Source: RH-AL1 sp965277735
Lineage (GTDB): Bacteria > Pseudomonadota > Alphaproteobacteria > Rhizobiales > Beijerinckiaceae
Length of the DNA: 64,000 bases
Direction: 5' to 3'
Assembly: GCA_965277735.1 (NCBI GenBank)
Contig: CBDIDO010000003.1
Span: 2,914,001 to 2,978,000, forward strand
Of the stretch, positions 55,401 to 63,700 are shown one piece after another. The translations under genes were made by a program, and so were the position numbers. The notes beneath the pieces are model-generated. The model had not been told where the DNA came from. It did not search any database and saw nothing but the letters and a program-made list of their open reading frames with translations. Within the stretch, counting starts at the first letter, position 1, and every line of letters begins with the position of its first letter.

Positions 55401-55579
55401 TCGGCCGTTGCACCGGGCCAGATCAGCGTCACCGTCATCACCTTGACGGAGAAGGACGGATCCTCGGCGCGGCCGAGCCGCAGGTAGGCAAACGTACCGG
55501 CAGCGGCGATCAGGATGATCAGGAAGAGGGTGATAGCCCGTTCGCGGACGGCGAAGGCCGAGAGGTTGAAGCCGCTCAT
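52463..55579 (-). CDS. RND efflux pump inner-membrane permease
   Basis: 1038 residues with 12 membrane helices and two large periplasmic loops. The proton-relay Asp pair lies in the fourth helix (GLLVDDAIIAIEMM). It resembles the hydrophobe/amphiphile exporters of the AcrB group. The ATG overlaps the adaptor stop by 4 bases. It works with the adaptor and a TolC-type channel that is not encoded here. Confidence 0.94.
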   Translation of the reverse strand: MSGFNLSAFAVRERAITLFLIILIAAAGTFAYLRLGRAEDPSFSVKVMTVTLIWPGATADEIQRQAGDRLEKRLQELTFYDRVETESRPGQETMKVHFKDNVRAAALQEEFYQTRKKLSDEAVNLPHGVIGPIFNDEYSDIYFALYALAAPDLPHRQLVLQAEDIRERLLRTAGVLKVNILGEQPQQIFVEISYKKLATLGITARNLFDALASQNDVTPAGFVDTAGPRVYLRLDGSIDSVDVINNIPITANGRTLKIGDIAEVHRGYADPPAFVIRNQGVRSLVLGVVMKPGFNGLNLGKSLEVEDAKLQADLPLGISLSKIVDQANVISDAIREFMTKFFTALTVVIVVSLLSLGWRVGIVVASAIPLTLCAVFVIMMLTGRDFDRITLGALIISLGLLVDDAIIAIEMMVVKMEEGLDRIAAATFAWHSTAAPMLTGTLVTIAGFMPVGFAASTAGEYAGNTFWVVGFSLITSWFVAVFFIPYLGVKLLPDIKKTEGGHEAIYGTRMYQRLRSVVRSCVDHKWIVAGLVVGVFALAVVGMGSVTKQFFPNSDRHEVMIEVNMPDGTAIAVTERQVAQIEAAVRKEPEVKVVTSYVGQGEPRFNLSLDPLLPDPAFAKMVVQTDSAEARDSLKDKLRALVDEGAFPAARVRVIQIVFGPPVRYHVAFRVLGPNLDHVRGFAEQARAIIAEDPDMSDVHLDFGDKVPTLHLVLDQERLRLIGLTPMDAGQQLQVLLQGTSATQVRENLRSVDVLVRSPGIDRRQIQNIDDLTLTTKSGAAVPVSQVAHLETRMEQPVLKRYDRQTYITVEGNVRDGIQPPDVTARILPTLDGLKASLPAGYSIDTGGDVEEAAKANIALAAIFPAMLIATLTILMAQVRSFATMFMVFATAPLGLVGAVPALLILHQPFGFNAILGLIGLSGILMRNTLILVDQIHHDRADGLSDYDAIIESTVRRARPVILTAVAAMLAFIPLTHSVFWSALAYVLIAGVGAGTPLTLLFLPALYALWFRVKREPSRAPRTDHGVAPAGAMQGPAA

Positions 55580-56811
55580 CGTGCGGCCGTGTCGAGCGGC
55601 GCGGTGTCGACCGCGACCTTCTCGCCTGCCCGGAGCAGCTGCGCGCCGAGCGCGACCACCTCCTCGCCACCCTTCAGACCGTCCTTCACCTCGGCCTGCT
55701 CCTCCCCGATTGAGGCCACGGCGACAGGTGTTCGTTTGACCTCCCTCGAGGTTGGACCGATGACCCAGACCGCCGGGCCGTCGCCGTTGTCGAAGAGCGC
55801 GCCAACCGGCACGCTGAAGACGCGCTTCTGCGGCTCGGCCAGGCTGATGGTGACAGTCGCGCCCAGCGGCGCGTCCTTGCCGGCGCCGTCGAGGACGTAG
55901 CGCGCGCGATAGGTCCGCGTCGCGGGATCGGCCATCGCCGACAGCTCGCGCAGCGTCGCCTGATAGTTCGTGTCGACCTTCGTATAGAGCTCCGCCGTCG
56001 CCGCGGCGCGGGCGGCGCGCTCCTCGCCCTCCGGCAGATAGACCTCGGCCTCGCGCGAGCCGTCGTGCGCCAGTTGCACCACGGGCTGCCCGGCGGCCAC
56101 GACCTGGCCGGGCTCGCCGGGCACGCTCATGATGACGCCATCCGCATCGGCGCGGAGCACGGCGTAGGATAGTTGGTCTTCGGCCTGATGCTCCTGCGAC
56201 CGCGCGGACGCGAGTTGCGCCACCGATGAATCGGCGGCGGACTTGTTCTGCTCGTAGGCCTGACGCGAGACCCAGCCTTGGGTGACCAACACGCGGCGGC
56301 GACGCTCGTCGGAGGTCGCCTGGGTCGATGTCGCCTGGGCGGCGTCGACCGCGGAATGCGCGGCGCGCAATGCCAGCGCCAGATCGGTTTCGTCGAGCTT
56401 AAGAAGAGGCTGTCCGGCGCGCACGTGATCACCGGGATCGACCAGCCGCTCCAGAACCTTGCCGGACACGCGGAAGCCGAGATTGCTTTCGTAGCGGGCA
56501 TGCACGACGCCGGTGAAGCGCGCGCGTCCCAGTTCGGCCGGTGCGACCACCAGGCTTCGAACGACGATCGGTTTGGCGGCAACCGGCACATCGGCCTTGC
56601 CGTGCGTCAGCACCATCGCGAGCCCCGCGGCAGCCGCCGCCAAGGCGATGCCCGACGCGGCAACGACCACGGTCTTGCGCCAACGTGCAGGCGCAGTCGC
56701 CGTTCGCACATTTTCATCGTCTCTGGGCACGGCTTGACCGCGATCCGTCGCTTCATCCGACGCTAGCGAGCGTGAAAAAGCTGTCGAACCGATTGCGAGG
56801 GCATCGCCCAT
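55576..56811 (-). CDS. RND efflux periplasmic adaptor protein
   Basis: 411 residues from the ATG at 56811, which has GACGTGAG upstream. The first helix (about 48-68) anchors it, followed by a lipoyl/hairpin region (GFRVSGKVLERLVDPGDHVRAGQPLLKLDETD) and a beta-barrel. It bridges the pump and the outer-membrane channel. An upstream start at 56877 is possible but would place the operator inside the gene. Confidence 0.92.
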   Translation of the reverse strand: MGDALAIGSTAFSRSLASDEATDRGQAVPRDDENVRTATAPARWRKTVVVAASGIALAAAAAGLAMVLTHGKADVPVAAKPIVVRSLVVAPAELGRARFTGVVHARYESNLGFRVSGKVLERLVDPGDHVRAGQPLLKLDETDLALALRAAHSAVDAAQATSTQATSDERRRRVLVTQGWVSRQAYEQNKSAADSSVAQLASARSQEHQAEDQLSYAVLRADADGVIMSVPGEPGQVVAAGQPVVQLAHDGSREAEVYLPEGEERAARAAATAELYTKVDTNYQATLRELSAMADPATRTYRARYVLDGAGKDAPLGATVTISLAEPQKRVFSVPVGALFDNGDGPAVWVIGPTSREVKRTPVAVASIGEEQAEVKDGLKGGEEVVALGAQLLRAGEKVAVDTAPLDTAAR

Positions 56812-56824
56812 CTCACGTCTCCAC

Positions 56825-56842
56825 ATTACGAACGACCGTAAT
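56825..56842. promoter_or_regulatory. Candidate TetR operator of the RND operon
   Basis: ATTACG (56825-56830), spacer AACGAC, and CGTAAT (56837-56842) form a perfect inverted repeat 14 bases upstream of the adaptor ATG. This is a plausible binding site for the operon's own TetR. Confidence 0.5.
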
Positions 56843-56968
56843 TCAATTTCGGCCGGCAAAGGGCGAACCCCCACCATCGGCGACGAGGCGCTCGGCCTGA
56901 GGTCGGGCGCGTCGGCATTGGCTCAGCGGACTACGGCGCTACGCTGGTCGGCGCCGCCGCCGAAGCGA

Positions 56969-57166
56969 TCAGCGACGCAGGAACGGCGTCGCGTCCTCGA
57001 AGACGGCGGCGTAAGCGCTGCGGCCTTCGATCAGCGTCTCGACGGCGAAGATCGGATCCCTGCCCGGGCGATCGCGACGCTCGACGAACGCGTCGAGCGC
57101 GGGGATCGCCTCGTCTTCGGCAAGGGTCGGGAAGATGGCGTCGGTGGTGGAGAGAATGTCCAACAT
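56969..57166 (-). CDS. Small hypothetical protein divergent from a TetR gene
   Basis: 65 residues (MLDILSTTDAIFPTLAEDEAIPALDAFVERRDRPG...). No family recognised. Its promoter overlaps two TetR-type operator copies, so it is probably the target of the divergent TetR. Confidence 0.45.
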   Translation of the reverse strand: MLDILSTTDAIFPTLAEDEAIPALDAFVERRDRPGRDPIFAVETLIEGRSAYAAVFEDATPFLRR

Positions 57167-57177
57167 GATGTGCGCTC

Positions 57178-57242
57178 CGTTATGTAACGATCGACACAAT
57201 ATGAAGACTGGACGCCAGGCGTCAAGGGCATTATGTAACGAA
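57178..57242. promoter_or_regulatory. Two copies of a TTATGTAACGA operator
   Basis: CGTTATGTAACG (57178-57189) is a palindrome with a TG centre. A second TTATGTAACG lies at 57231-57240 in the sequence CATTATGTAACGAACG. Both lie in the 101-bp divergent promoter between the small gene and the TetR gene, so each could be shielded by the same repressor. Confidence 0.5.
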
Positions 57243-57267
57243 CGGAAAATAATTGGAGGACCAGGCG

Positions 57268-57882
57268 ATGGCGCGGCCCCGCGCATTCGATGAAGCCATC
57301 GTGCTCGACAAGGCGATGGAGGTGTTCTGGCGCCTCGGTTACGAGGGCGCGGCCATGAGCGACCTGTCGGCGGCGATGGGGCTCAACTCGCCCAGCATCT
57401 ACGCGGCCTTCGGCAGCAAACGCGGGCTCTTCGATGCCGTCCTCGAGCGCTATCTCCTTCGCCGCGAGAGCTTCGGCCAGGCGATCGCCGAGGCGCCGAC
57501 CGCGCGCGCTGCGGCCGAGCGGATGCTGTTCGGGGCGATCGATTGGCTCGTCTCGTCCGACGAGCCGCTGGGTTGCCTGCTGATCCAGGCGGGCCTGTCG
57601 ACGGGCAAGGGCAACGAGGACGTGCCGGCGGCGCTCGCCGAGCAGCGGGGCCATATCGAAAAGGTGCTCCACAAGCGCCTGGTGCAGGGGCAAGTGGACG
57701 GCGATCTCGCCGCAAGCGCGGATCCCGCCAAGCTCGCGAAATTCATCAACCTCGTCTTCATGGGGCTGGCGGTGCAGGCTGCCGCCGGCGTGTCGCGCCG
57801 CACGCTGCGCGAGATGGCCAAGTCCGCCTTCGCCGGCTGGCCGGCGAGCGCGATGCACGCGCTGGAGCCCACCAAGCACTGA
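57268..57882 (+). CDS. TetR/AcrR-family regulator
   Basis: 204 residues from the ATG at 57268, which follows GGAGGA. The helix-turn-helix is MSDLSAAMGLNSPSIYAAFGSKRGLFDAVLERY. The ligand domain includes LGCLLIQAGL. Probably represses itself and the divergent small gene through the two TTATGTAACG sites. Confidence 0.9.
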   Translation: MARPRAFDEAIVLDKAMEVFWRLGYEGAAMSDLSAAMGLNSPSIYAAFGSKRGLFDAVLERYLLRRESFGQAIAEAPTARAAAERMLFGAIDWLVSSDEPLGCLLIQAGLSTGKGNEDVPAALAEQRGHIEKVLHKRLVQGQVDGDLAASADPAKLAKFINLVFMGLAVQAAAGVSRRTLREMAKSAFAGWPASAMHALEPTKH

Positions 57883-58254
57883 GCCGGCTCGTCAGACCAA
57901 CGCGTCAGACATTCTCCCGCGTCGGGTCCGCGTCGTCATACCGTTCGGCGCAAACGACAGGCACGCCAGTCAACCGGTGACCTCGAAATTCACGTTTCGC
58001 TTTGCAATCTCTTCTCGAGGGCGCCACGTCGCGACCAAATCTTGATGGCGCAGAAGGGCGCGCTGCCGGGACCAAATTGCGAGCTCTTCAAAGATGCGCT
58101 TTTCAAGAGCTTTCCCTCGGACCGCAGGCGCTCGGACGCTGCGCGATGGCCAAGACGATCGAGGATCTCGCGCGCGACGCCGGCCGCTCAAGCGGAGCAC
58201 GCCCCTGAACAATTCCTCGTAACTTTTTCGATCGATCCACGTAATGGTTTGCGT
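57883..58254. other. 372-bp gap before the biosynthetic cluster
   Basis: Short frames exist on both strands, but none is convincing. An extended in-frame start for the DUF2064 gene reaches 58042, but the N-terminal segment it adds does not look like the family. The promoter of the cluster should lie here. Confidence 0.4.
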
Positions 58255-59022
58255 ATGCAGAGCGACGCTACTCCCGAAGATCGAGCGCTTTCCCCCTGCG
58301 GAATCGCCGTGATGGCCAAGGCTTCCAAGGCAGGTCGCACGAAAACGCGGCTCGGTGCCGTCGTCGGCTCCGAGACTGCTGCACTTCTGAACACGGCGTT
58401 TCTCAAGGACATCGCCGACAACCTCACGGCCGCCTGCGCGATCAGCCCGATCGCTGGCTATGTCGCGTTCGGGCCGCCGGAGGAGATCGACTTCTTCGAT
58501 TTTCTGCCCGCGCACATCGGGCGGTTCGTGGCCTGGGAGCCGACGTTTGGCGAGACGCTCAAGGCGGCGATCCGCCACATGTTCGCCAACGGACATGACG
58601 CGGCCTGCGTGCTCAATTCCGACAGTCCGACCCTGCCGACATCGATTCTCGTCGAGGCTGCTCGATCATTGGCTGAACCTGGCGATCGTATCGTTTTCGG
58701 GCCGTCGAACGATGGCGGCTATTACCTGCTCGGCATGAAGGTGATGCACGAGCATCTGTTCGAGGACATCACCTGGAGCACGGAGCACGTGACCCGGGAG
58801 ACCCTTCAGCGCGCGGCGGACCTCGGGCTCGAGGTGCACCATTTGCCGGAATGGTACGACGTCGACGACGCGCTCTCGTTCGAGATCCTGCGCGCCGAGC
58901 TTGGCGGCGAGCGCGCGTTCGGGCCGCCGAGCCTGACATCGGCGCCGGCGTCTCACACGCGAGCCCTGCTCGCGAGCCTCGGTCGCACCGGCAGAAGCAG
59001 CGACCGCACGGGGATCGCATGA
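58255..59022 (+). CDS. DUF2064 / TIGR04282-type nucleotidyl- or glycosyltransferase
   Basis: 255 residues. The N-terminal MAKASKAGRTKTRLGAVVG is the DUF2064 signature, followed by VLNSDSPTLPTSILVEA and GPSNDGGYYLLGM with the DxD-like Asp. The family is often annotated as arsenosugar-type glycosyltransferases because of its occurrence near ars genes, but no ars genes are here. First gene of a coupled cluster. Confidence 0.82.
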   Translation: MQSDATPEDRALSPCGIAVMAKASKAGRTKTRLGAVVGSETAALLNTAFLKDIADNLTAACAISPIAGYVAFGPPEEIDFFDFLPAHIGRFVAWEPTFGETLKAAIRHMFANGHDAACVLNSDSPTLPTSILVEAARSLAEPGDRIVFGPSNDGGYYLLGMKVMHEHLFEDITWSTEHVTRETLQRAADLGLEVHHLPEWYDVDDALSFEILRAELGGERAFGPPSLTSAPASHTRALLASLGRTGRSSDRTGIA

Positions 59023-60353
59023 CGCGAGGCTCGCTGCTGTGGCTGGCAGGGCTCGCCGCGCTGACGCTTGCGGTCGAGATCATCCTCGGCTGGTCGATCC
59101 TCCCGGACTCCTGGGATCCGATCGTCAACTACATGTGGGTGGAAGTCCCGATCTACGTCGCCGCCGTCGTTGTCGTGCTCCGCGACAAGGGCGCCGATCG
59201 CGCGGGCACACGTCGCGCCGTCGCCTTCATTCTCGTGGTCGCGGCCGTTCTTCGGGTGATGGCCGTGCCGATCGGCATCGAGTCGACCGATATCAACAGA
59301 TACGTCTGGGATGGCCGCGTCCAGGGCGCCGGGATCAATCCGTACGGGCACATTCCCGCCGACCCGTCGCTCGCCTTCCTGCGCGACGACGAGATCTACC
59401 CGGAGATCAATCGCAAGGATTATGCGCCAACGATCTATCCTCCGTTCGCGCAGATCGTCTTCTTTCTCACGACGCGGATCAGCCAGAAGCTCTGGGTGAT
59501 GAAGTCGGTGATGGTCGGCTTCGATTGCTTGACGATCTGGGCGCTGCTGCGGCTCCTGAAGGCGCGCCAGATCCCGCCGACACGCATCCTTCTCTATGCG
59601 TGGCACCCGTTGCCGATCTGGGAGTTCGCCGCCGACGGCCATATCGACTCGGTCGCGGTCGCCTGTCTGTGTCTCTCGCTTCTCGCGGCGGAGCTGCGGC
59701 GGCCGGTCCTGGCCGGCATCGCGCTCGGGGCGGCGACGCTGACGAAGGTCTTCCCGGTCCTGATCGGGCCGATGCTCTATCGACGGTGGGACTGGAAGCT
59801 GCCGCTCGCCGGCTTCGTGACGATCGTCATCCTGTATCTGCCCTACATCAGCGCCGGGAAGAATGTGCTGGGCTATTCCGCAGGCTACTCGAACGAGGAG
59901 CATTTCGCCGACGGCCTCGGCGTCTACCCCTGGCTCTTCATGAAGGCCTTTTTGCCCGATCTGCCGCAGACCGTGTTCGCCTTCTACTGGCCGTTGGTGG
60001 CCTTGGCTTTGCTCGGCCTCGGGCTCGCCAGCGTGTTCCGCGCGCGGCCGTTTCCTGTCGACATCTGCGGCGCGTTCTTGATTGCGACGACGTTCACCTT
60101 CCTGACGTCGCCGCATTATATCTGGTACATGGCATGGCTCGTGCCTTTTCTGTGCTTCTACCCGTCGTGGTCGGTCATTTGGCTGACCGGCGCCGCGACA
60201 TTCATGAACAATCTCGAATGGCCGGACGACATCGTTGGGGGCTCGATCGTCTTCTTGCCCTTCCTGGCCATCGCGATCTTCGAGCTCGCCAACCGCCGCT
60301 TCCGCGAAAGAAGGAAAAGACATGGAGACCCTGTCGCCATCGAAGCCGGTTGA
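59019..60353 (+). CDS. Integral membrane glycosyltransferase (GT-C, DUF2029-like)
   Basis: 444 residues with about 10 membrane helices. The luminal start DINRYVWDGRVQGAGINPYGHIP carries an acidic catalytic-type motif, typical of polyprenol-phosphate-dependent GT-C enzymes. The ATG overlaps the DUF2064 stop (ATGA). It would transfer a sugar from a lipid-linked donor on the periplasmic face. Confidence 0.8.
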   Translation: MTRGSLLWLAGLAALTLAVEIILGWSILPDSWDPIVNYMWVEVPIYVAAVVVVLRDKGADRAGTRRAVAFILVVAAVLRVMAVPIGIESTDINRYVWDGRVQGAGINPYGHIPADPSLAFLRDDEIYPEINRKDYAPTIYPPFAQIVFFLTTRISQKLWVMKSVMVGFDCLTIWALLRLLKARQIPPTRILLYAWHPLPIWEFAADGHIDSVAVACLCLSLLAAELRRPVLAGIALGAATLTKVFPVLIGPMLYRRWDWKLPLAGFVTIVILYLPYISAGKNVLGYSAGYSNEEHFADGLGVYPWLFMKAFLPDLPQTVFAFYWPLVALALLGLGLASVFRARPFPVDICGAFLIATTFTFLTSPHYIWYMAWLVPFLCFYPSWSVIWLTGAATFMNNLEWPDDIVGGSIVFLPFLAIAIFELANRRFRERRKRHGDPVAIEAG

Positions 60354-61389
60354 TCCGCGCCGTTATTTCGAAAGCGTGGCGCCGCAGCGCGCCAAGCGCA
60401 CCGAGCGCGAGCCGGTCTGCCTCTATCTGGAGGTGACGAACCGCTGCAATCTGCTCTGCACGACATGCCCGCGCACCTACGTCGAGCTGGAGCCGCCGGC
60501 CGACATGTCGTGGGAGCTGTTCACGTCGATCGTCGACCAGATGCCGAACGTGCAGCGCGCGGTGCTGCACGGCGTCGGCGAGCCGATGCTGGTGAAGAAC
60601 CTGCCGCAGATGGTCCGCTATCTGAAGGACCGCGGAATCTACACGCTCTTCAACACCAACGGCACGCTGCTGACCGAGCGCAACGGCCGCGCGATGATCG
60701 ACGCTGGGCTCGACGAGATGCGCGTGTCGCTCGACGCGTCGAACCCGACCTCCTACCTTGCGGTCCGCGGCAAGAACTACTTCGCCCGCATCCTCCACAA
60801 CGTGAAGCGCTTCCGCGAGATCCAGGAACGCGAAGGCCATGCGCTGCCCAAGGTCTCGGCCTGGCTCACGGGACTCAAGGAGACGATCGGGGAGCTGCCC
60901 GAGTTCGTTCGCGTCGCAGCCGACATCGGCGTGAAGGAGGTCTACCTGCAGCGCCTCGTGTTCTTCGAGGACGACTCGATCGGCCTCGCCCGGCCGGACC
61001 AGGCGCTCTACGAGCAGATGAACGCCGAGGAAGCCGTGCATATCGCCGAGGCGGAACGGCTGGCCGCCTCGCTGGGCATGACCTTTAGCGCCTCCGGCGC
61101 GGCCTCCGAGCCCGGCATGAGCCTGAAGCGCCAGGAGGACGGCTCGCCCTGGTCGCTGTGCCGGCGCCCCTGGTCGGTCATGTACTTCACCGCCAACGGC
61201 CGGGCGCTGCCGTGCTGCATCGCGCCGTTCTCGCAGCGCGGCTACGAAAACTACACGCTCGGCGATGCCACGAAGGAGAGCCTCCGCGACATCTGGAACG
61301 GCGTCGCCTACAGCGACTTCCGCGAGGCGCTGCTCTCCGATGCGCCACCCAAGGCCTGCGCGAGCTGTGGCCTTCGCTGGAGCCTTTGA
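60322..61389 (+). CDS. Radical SAM protein with SPASM domain
   Basis: 355 residues. The radical SAM cluster is C42-x3-C46-x2-C49 (CNLLCTTC). The C-terminal SPASM Cys set (LCRRPW, LPCCIAPF, CASCGL) binds auxiliary Fe-S clusters. It overlaps the preceding gene by 32 bases. SPASM enzymes modify peptides or small molecules; the substrate here is unknown. Confidence 0.87.
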   Translation: METLSPSKPVDPRRYFESVAPQRAKRTEREPVCLYLEVTNRCNLLCTTCPRTYVELEPPADMSWELFTSIVDQMPNVQRAVLHGVGEPMLVKNLPQMVRYLKDRGIYTLFNTNGTLLTERNGRAMIDAGLDEMRVSLDASNPTSYLAVRGKNYFARILHNVKRFREIQEREGHALPKVSAWLTGLKETIGELPEFVRVAADIGVKEVYLQRLVFFEDDSIGLARPDQALYEQMNAEEAVHIAEAERLAASLGMTFSASGAASEPGMSLKRQEDGSPWSLCRRPWSVMYFTANGRALPCCIAPFSQRGYENYTLGDATKESLRDIWNGVAYSDFREALLSDAPPKACASCGLRWSL

Positions 61390-62102
61390 TGGCGCAACCC
61401 ATCGTCCTCGCCATCCCGACGCTCAACGAATCCGAATCGATCGGCGCGCTTCTCGACACGATCCCCCGCGATACCGTCTCGACCATCATGGTCGCCGACG
61501 GCGGCAGCACGGACGGCACCTGCGCGATCGCCGCGCGCGCGGGCGCATTGGTCATCGACGCGGGACGCGGCTACGGCCGCGCGTGCCTGAAGGCCGCCCT
61601 GGCCGCGCCGGCCGACGCGATCATGGTCTTCATGGATGGCGATGGCGCCGACGATCCCGGCGCAATCGGCACGCTCGCCGCGCCGATCCTCGCCGGCACA
61701 CATGACTTCGTCATCGGCTCGCGCGTCAGCGGAACGCGAGACCCCGGCAGCATGGCGTGGCACCAGATCGCCGCCGGTTACATGTTCGGGCGGGCGATCG
61801 GCGTTCTCTACCGCACGCATTACACCGACATGTGCGCCTTCCGCGCGATCTCCCGCCAGACGCTGCTGTCGCTGGACATGCGCGAGATGACGTATGGCTG
61901 GAACCTCGAGATGCAGATGCGGGCGGCGCGCGCCGGTCTGCGGATCCTCGAATTGCCGGTCCACAACCGCTGCCGGATCGGCGGCACATCCAAGGTCGCC
62001 GGCAGCCTGCGCGGGACGATCAAGGCCGGCACGCGGATCATCGCGACCTTTTTACGCGTGGCCCGCGAACGTCCTGTCCAAGCCCAGGGGGCGAGCTCGT
62101 GA
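61389..62102 (+). CDS. Family 2 glycosyltransferase
   Basis: 237 residues with a GT2/DPM1-like N-terminal PTLNESESIGALL, Asp37 in VADGGSTDGT and the DxD motif MDGDGADDP (D83, D85). The ATG overlaps the radical SAM stop by one base. It lacks the C-terminal membrane helices of some relatives. It probably adds a sugar to a polyprenol phosphate or to the cluster product. Confidence 0.85.
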   Translation: MAQPIVLAIPTLNESESIGALLDTIPRDTVSTIMVADGGSTDGTCAIAARAGALVIDAGRGYGRACLKAALAAPADAIMVFMDGDGADDPGAIGTLAAPILAGTHDFVIGSRVSGTRDPGSMAWHQIAAGYMFGRAIGVLYRTHYTDMCAFRAISRQTLLSLDMREMTYGWNLEMQMRAARAGLRILELPVHNRCRIGGTSKVAGSLRGTIKAGTRIIATFLRVARERPVQAQGASS

Positions 62103-63040
62103 GGTCGCCTCCCGTCCAGGCGCGTCGCCAGGAGATGGAAGGGTCGACCCGGCACACGCCGGTCCGTGTCCCCGGTGCCGCGCATGGGCACTTTCCGATC
62201 CCCTGCCTCCCTTCGCCGCAGCTTTCGGCTGACTACGCGGCCAACGTCTCCATCTGCGATGTCACGCTGGGCCCGACCCGCTCCTGGAAGGATTGCGCGG
62301 CGCCTCTCGCCGTCGAGGAGGCGCTACGATCGGGCCAGCGGCAGATCGTCGTCGCGTCCTCCGGCAATCACGGAAGGGCCATCGCCTATGCCTGCCGTGC
62401 GCGCGGGCTCGAGGCGGCCGTCCTCGTTTACGAGCGGACGCCGACCGACGTGGTCGGCAGCCTGCTTGCGCTCGGCGCCAAGGTGGTTCGCTACCCGGAT
62501 CGTGCCGCGGTGCACGCAGCACTTCGCGCGTTCCGGTGCGACGGGTGGTTTGCCGCGACATTGCTGGACGACCTGCGCGCAGGCGCGCTGATGCCTGGTG
62601 CCACCGGCTACCATCGCATCGCGCACGCCATCGCCGATGCGACGGCCGGCGACCCGATCGTCATCGTCCCCACCTGCTACGGCGACGGGGCGACGGCGAT
62701 CGAGCAGCATCTCGTGCGGCTTGGACGCAGCCCGACGATGTGTCTCGTTCGCGCCGCCGTCGGCGACGGTGCCGTTGCGGCATCGATCGCCACCGACGTC
62801 CTGACGCCGCAGGTCGCCGCTCTCGAGGCATCCGGCGCGATCGACGTCACAGTCGGAGACGACGCCTTCCGCGCCGGCGTCCTCACCATGAGCGCGGCGA
62901 TGGGCAAGCGGCTCGATGTCGCGGAGGGTGGCACGCCGGAAGCGATGGCGCACCTGGCCGGGTCGGGCGCTCTCCGCCCGGACCGACCCGTGGTCTGCGT
63001 GCTCACGGGCGCTCTCTACCCTGGTCTCACCTCCGGCTGA
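62099..63040 (+). CDS. PLP-dependent threonine-synthase-like enzyme
   Basis: 313 residues from a GTG that overlaps the GT2 stop (GTGA). The PLP lysine is K64 in GPTRSWKDCAAP, and the phosphate-binding loop is ASSGNHGRA (S88-N90). These are threonine-synthase / cysteine-synthase fold features. It is shorter than ThrC. It may make or modify an amino acid that is then glycosylated by the cluster. Confidence 0.8.
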   Translation: MRSPPVQARRQEMEGSTRHTPVRVPGAAHGHFPIPCLPSPQLSADYAANVSICDVTLGPTRSWKDCAAPLAVEEALRSGQRQIVVASSGNHGRAIAYACRARGLEAAVLVYERTPTDVVGSLLALGAKVVRYPDRAAVHAALRAFRCDGWFAATLLDDLRAGALMPGATGYHRIAHAIADATAGDPIVIVPTCYGDGATAIEQHLVRLGRSPTMCLVRAAVGDGAVAASIATDVLTPQVAALEASGAIDVTVGDDAFRAGVLTMSAAMGKRLDVAEGGTPEAMAHLAGSGALRPDRPVVCVLTGALYPGLTSG

Positions 63041-63151
63041 GGCGCGACTCGGCGTCTCGCCCGTAACCCGGACGCGGCGCCAGCGTATCAGAGGCTCACG
63101 TGCCGCGGGACACCGATCCGGCAAAGACGCACGAAGCCAGGGAGAATGGGA

Positions 63152-63679
63152 ATGGACGCACCTTTCGATGCCGGCCGCCGCGCCCTCGTCGCCGGCGCGG
63201 GCGTTGCCCTCGCCTCCACCTGCCTGGCACTCCCATCGCTCGCGGCGGGACGCATCGCGCCCGAGTTCGTCGGCATCGACGGGTGGCTGAATTCCGCGCC
63301 CCTTTCGATGAGAGGGCTTCGCGGTCGCCCCGTCCTGGTGACGTTCTGGGCGCGCTCGTGCATCAACTGCATCCACGCGATGCCGGCGATCAAGAGCTGG
63401 TACGCGAAGTACCAGGATCGCGGCTTCGTCGTCGTCGCGGTGCACACGCCTGAATTCCCCGTCGAGAGATCGCGACCGGCGCTCGAGGCGGCAGCCGAGC
63501 GCTTCGGCCTCGTCTACCCGATCGCCGAGGACAATTCGTCCGCGACCTGGAATGCCTGGGGCAATCAGTATTGGCCCGCCGAATACCTCGTCGATCAGCG
63601 GGGCCGGGTCGTTCATTCGCATTCCGGCGAGGGCGGCTACGGCGAGACCGAACGGCTTATCCAGGGCCTGTTGGCCTGA
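63152..63679 (+). CDS. TlpA/ResA-like thioredoxin-fold protein
   Basis: 175 residues. The twin-arginine-like start (DAGRRALVAGAGVALAS) is followed by a redoxin domain with active site CINC (C70, C73 in FWARSCINC) and VDQRGRVVHSHSGEGGY. It probably acts in the periplasm as a disulfide reductase. The ATG at 63152 is preferred over 63146 because of ribosome-binding-site spacing. Confidence 0.85.
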   Translation: MDAPFDAGRRALVAGAGVALASTCLALPSLAAGRIAPEFVGIDGWLNSAPLSMRGLRGRPVLVTFWARSCINCIHAMPAIKSWYAKYQDRGFVVVAVHTPEFPVERSRPALEAAAERFGLVYPIAEDNSSATWNAWGNQYWPAEYLVDQRGRVVHSHSGEGGYGETERLIQGLLA

Positions 63680-63700
63680 GCGCGGACGACCGTGCTGAGA

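Noticed and set aside
58255..63040. Arsenosugar biosynthesis locus
   Set aside because: DUF2064 and GT2 proteins occur in such loci, but no ArsM, ArsR or other arsenic gene is present here.
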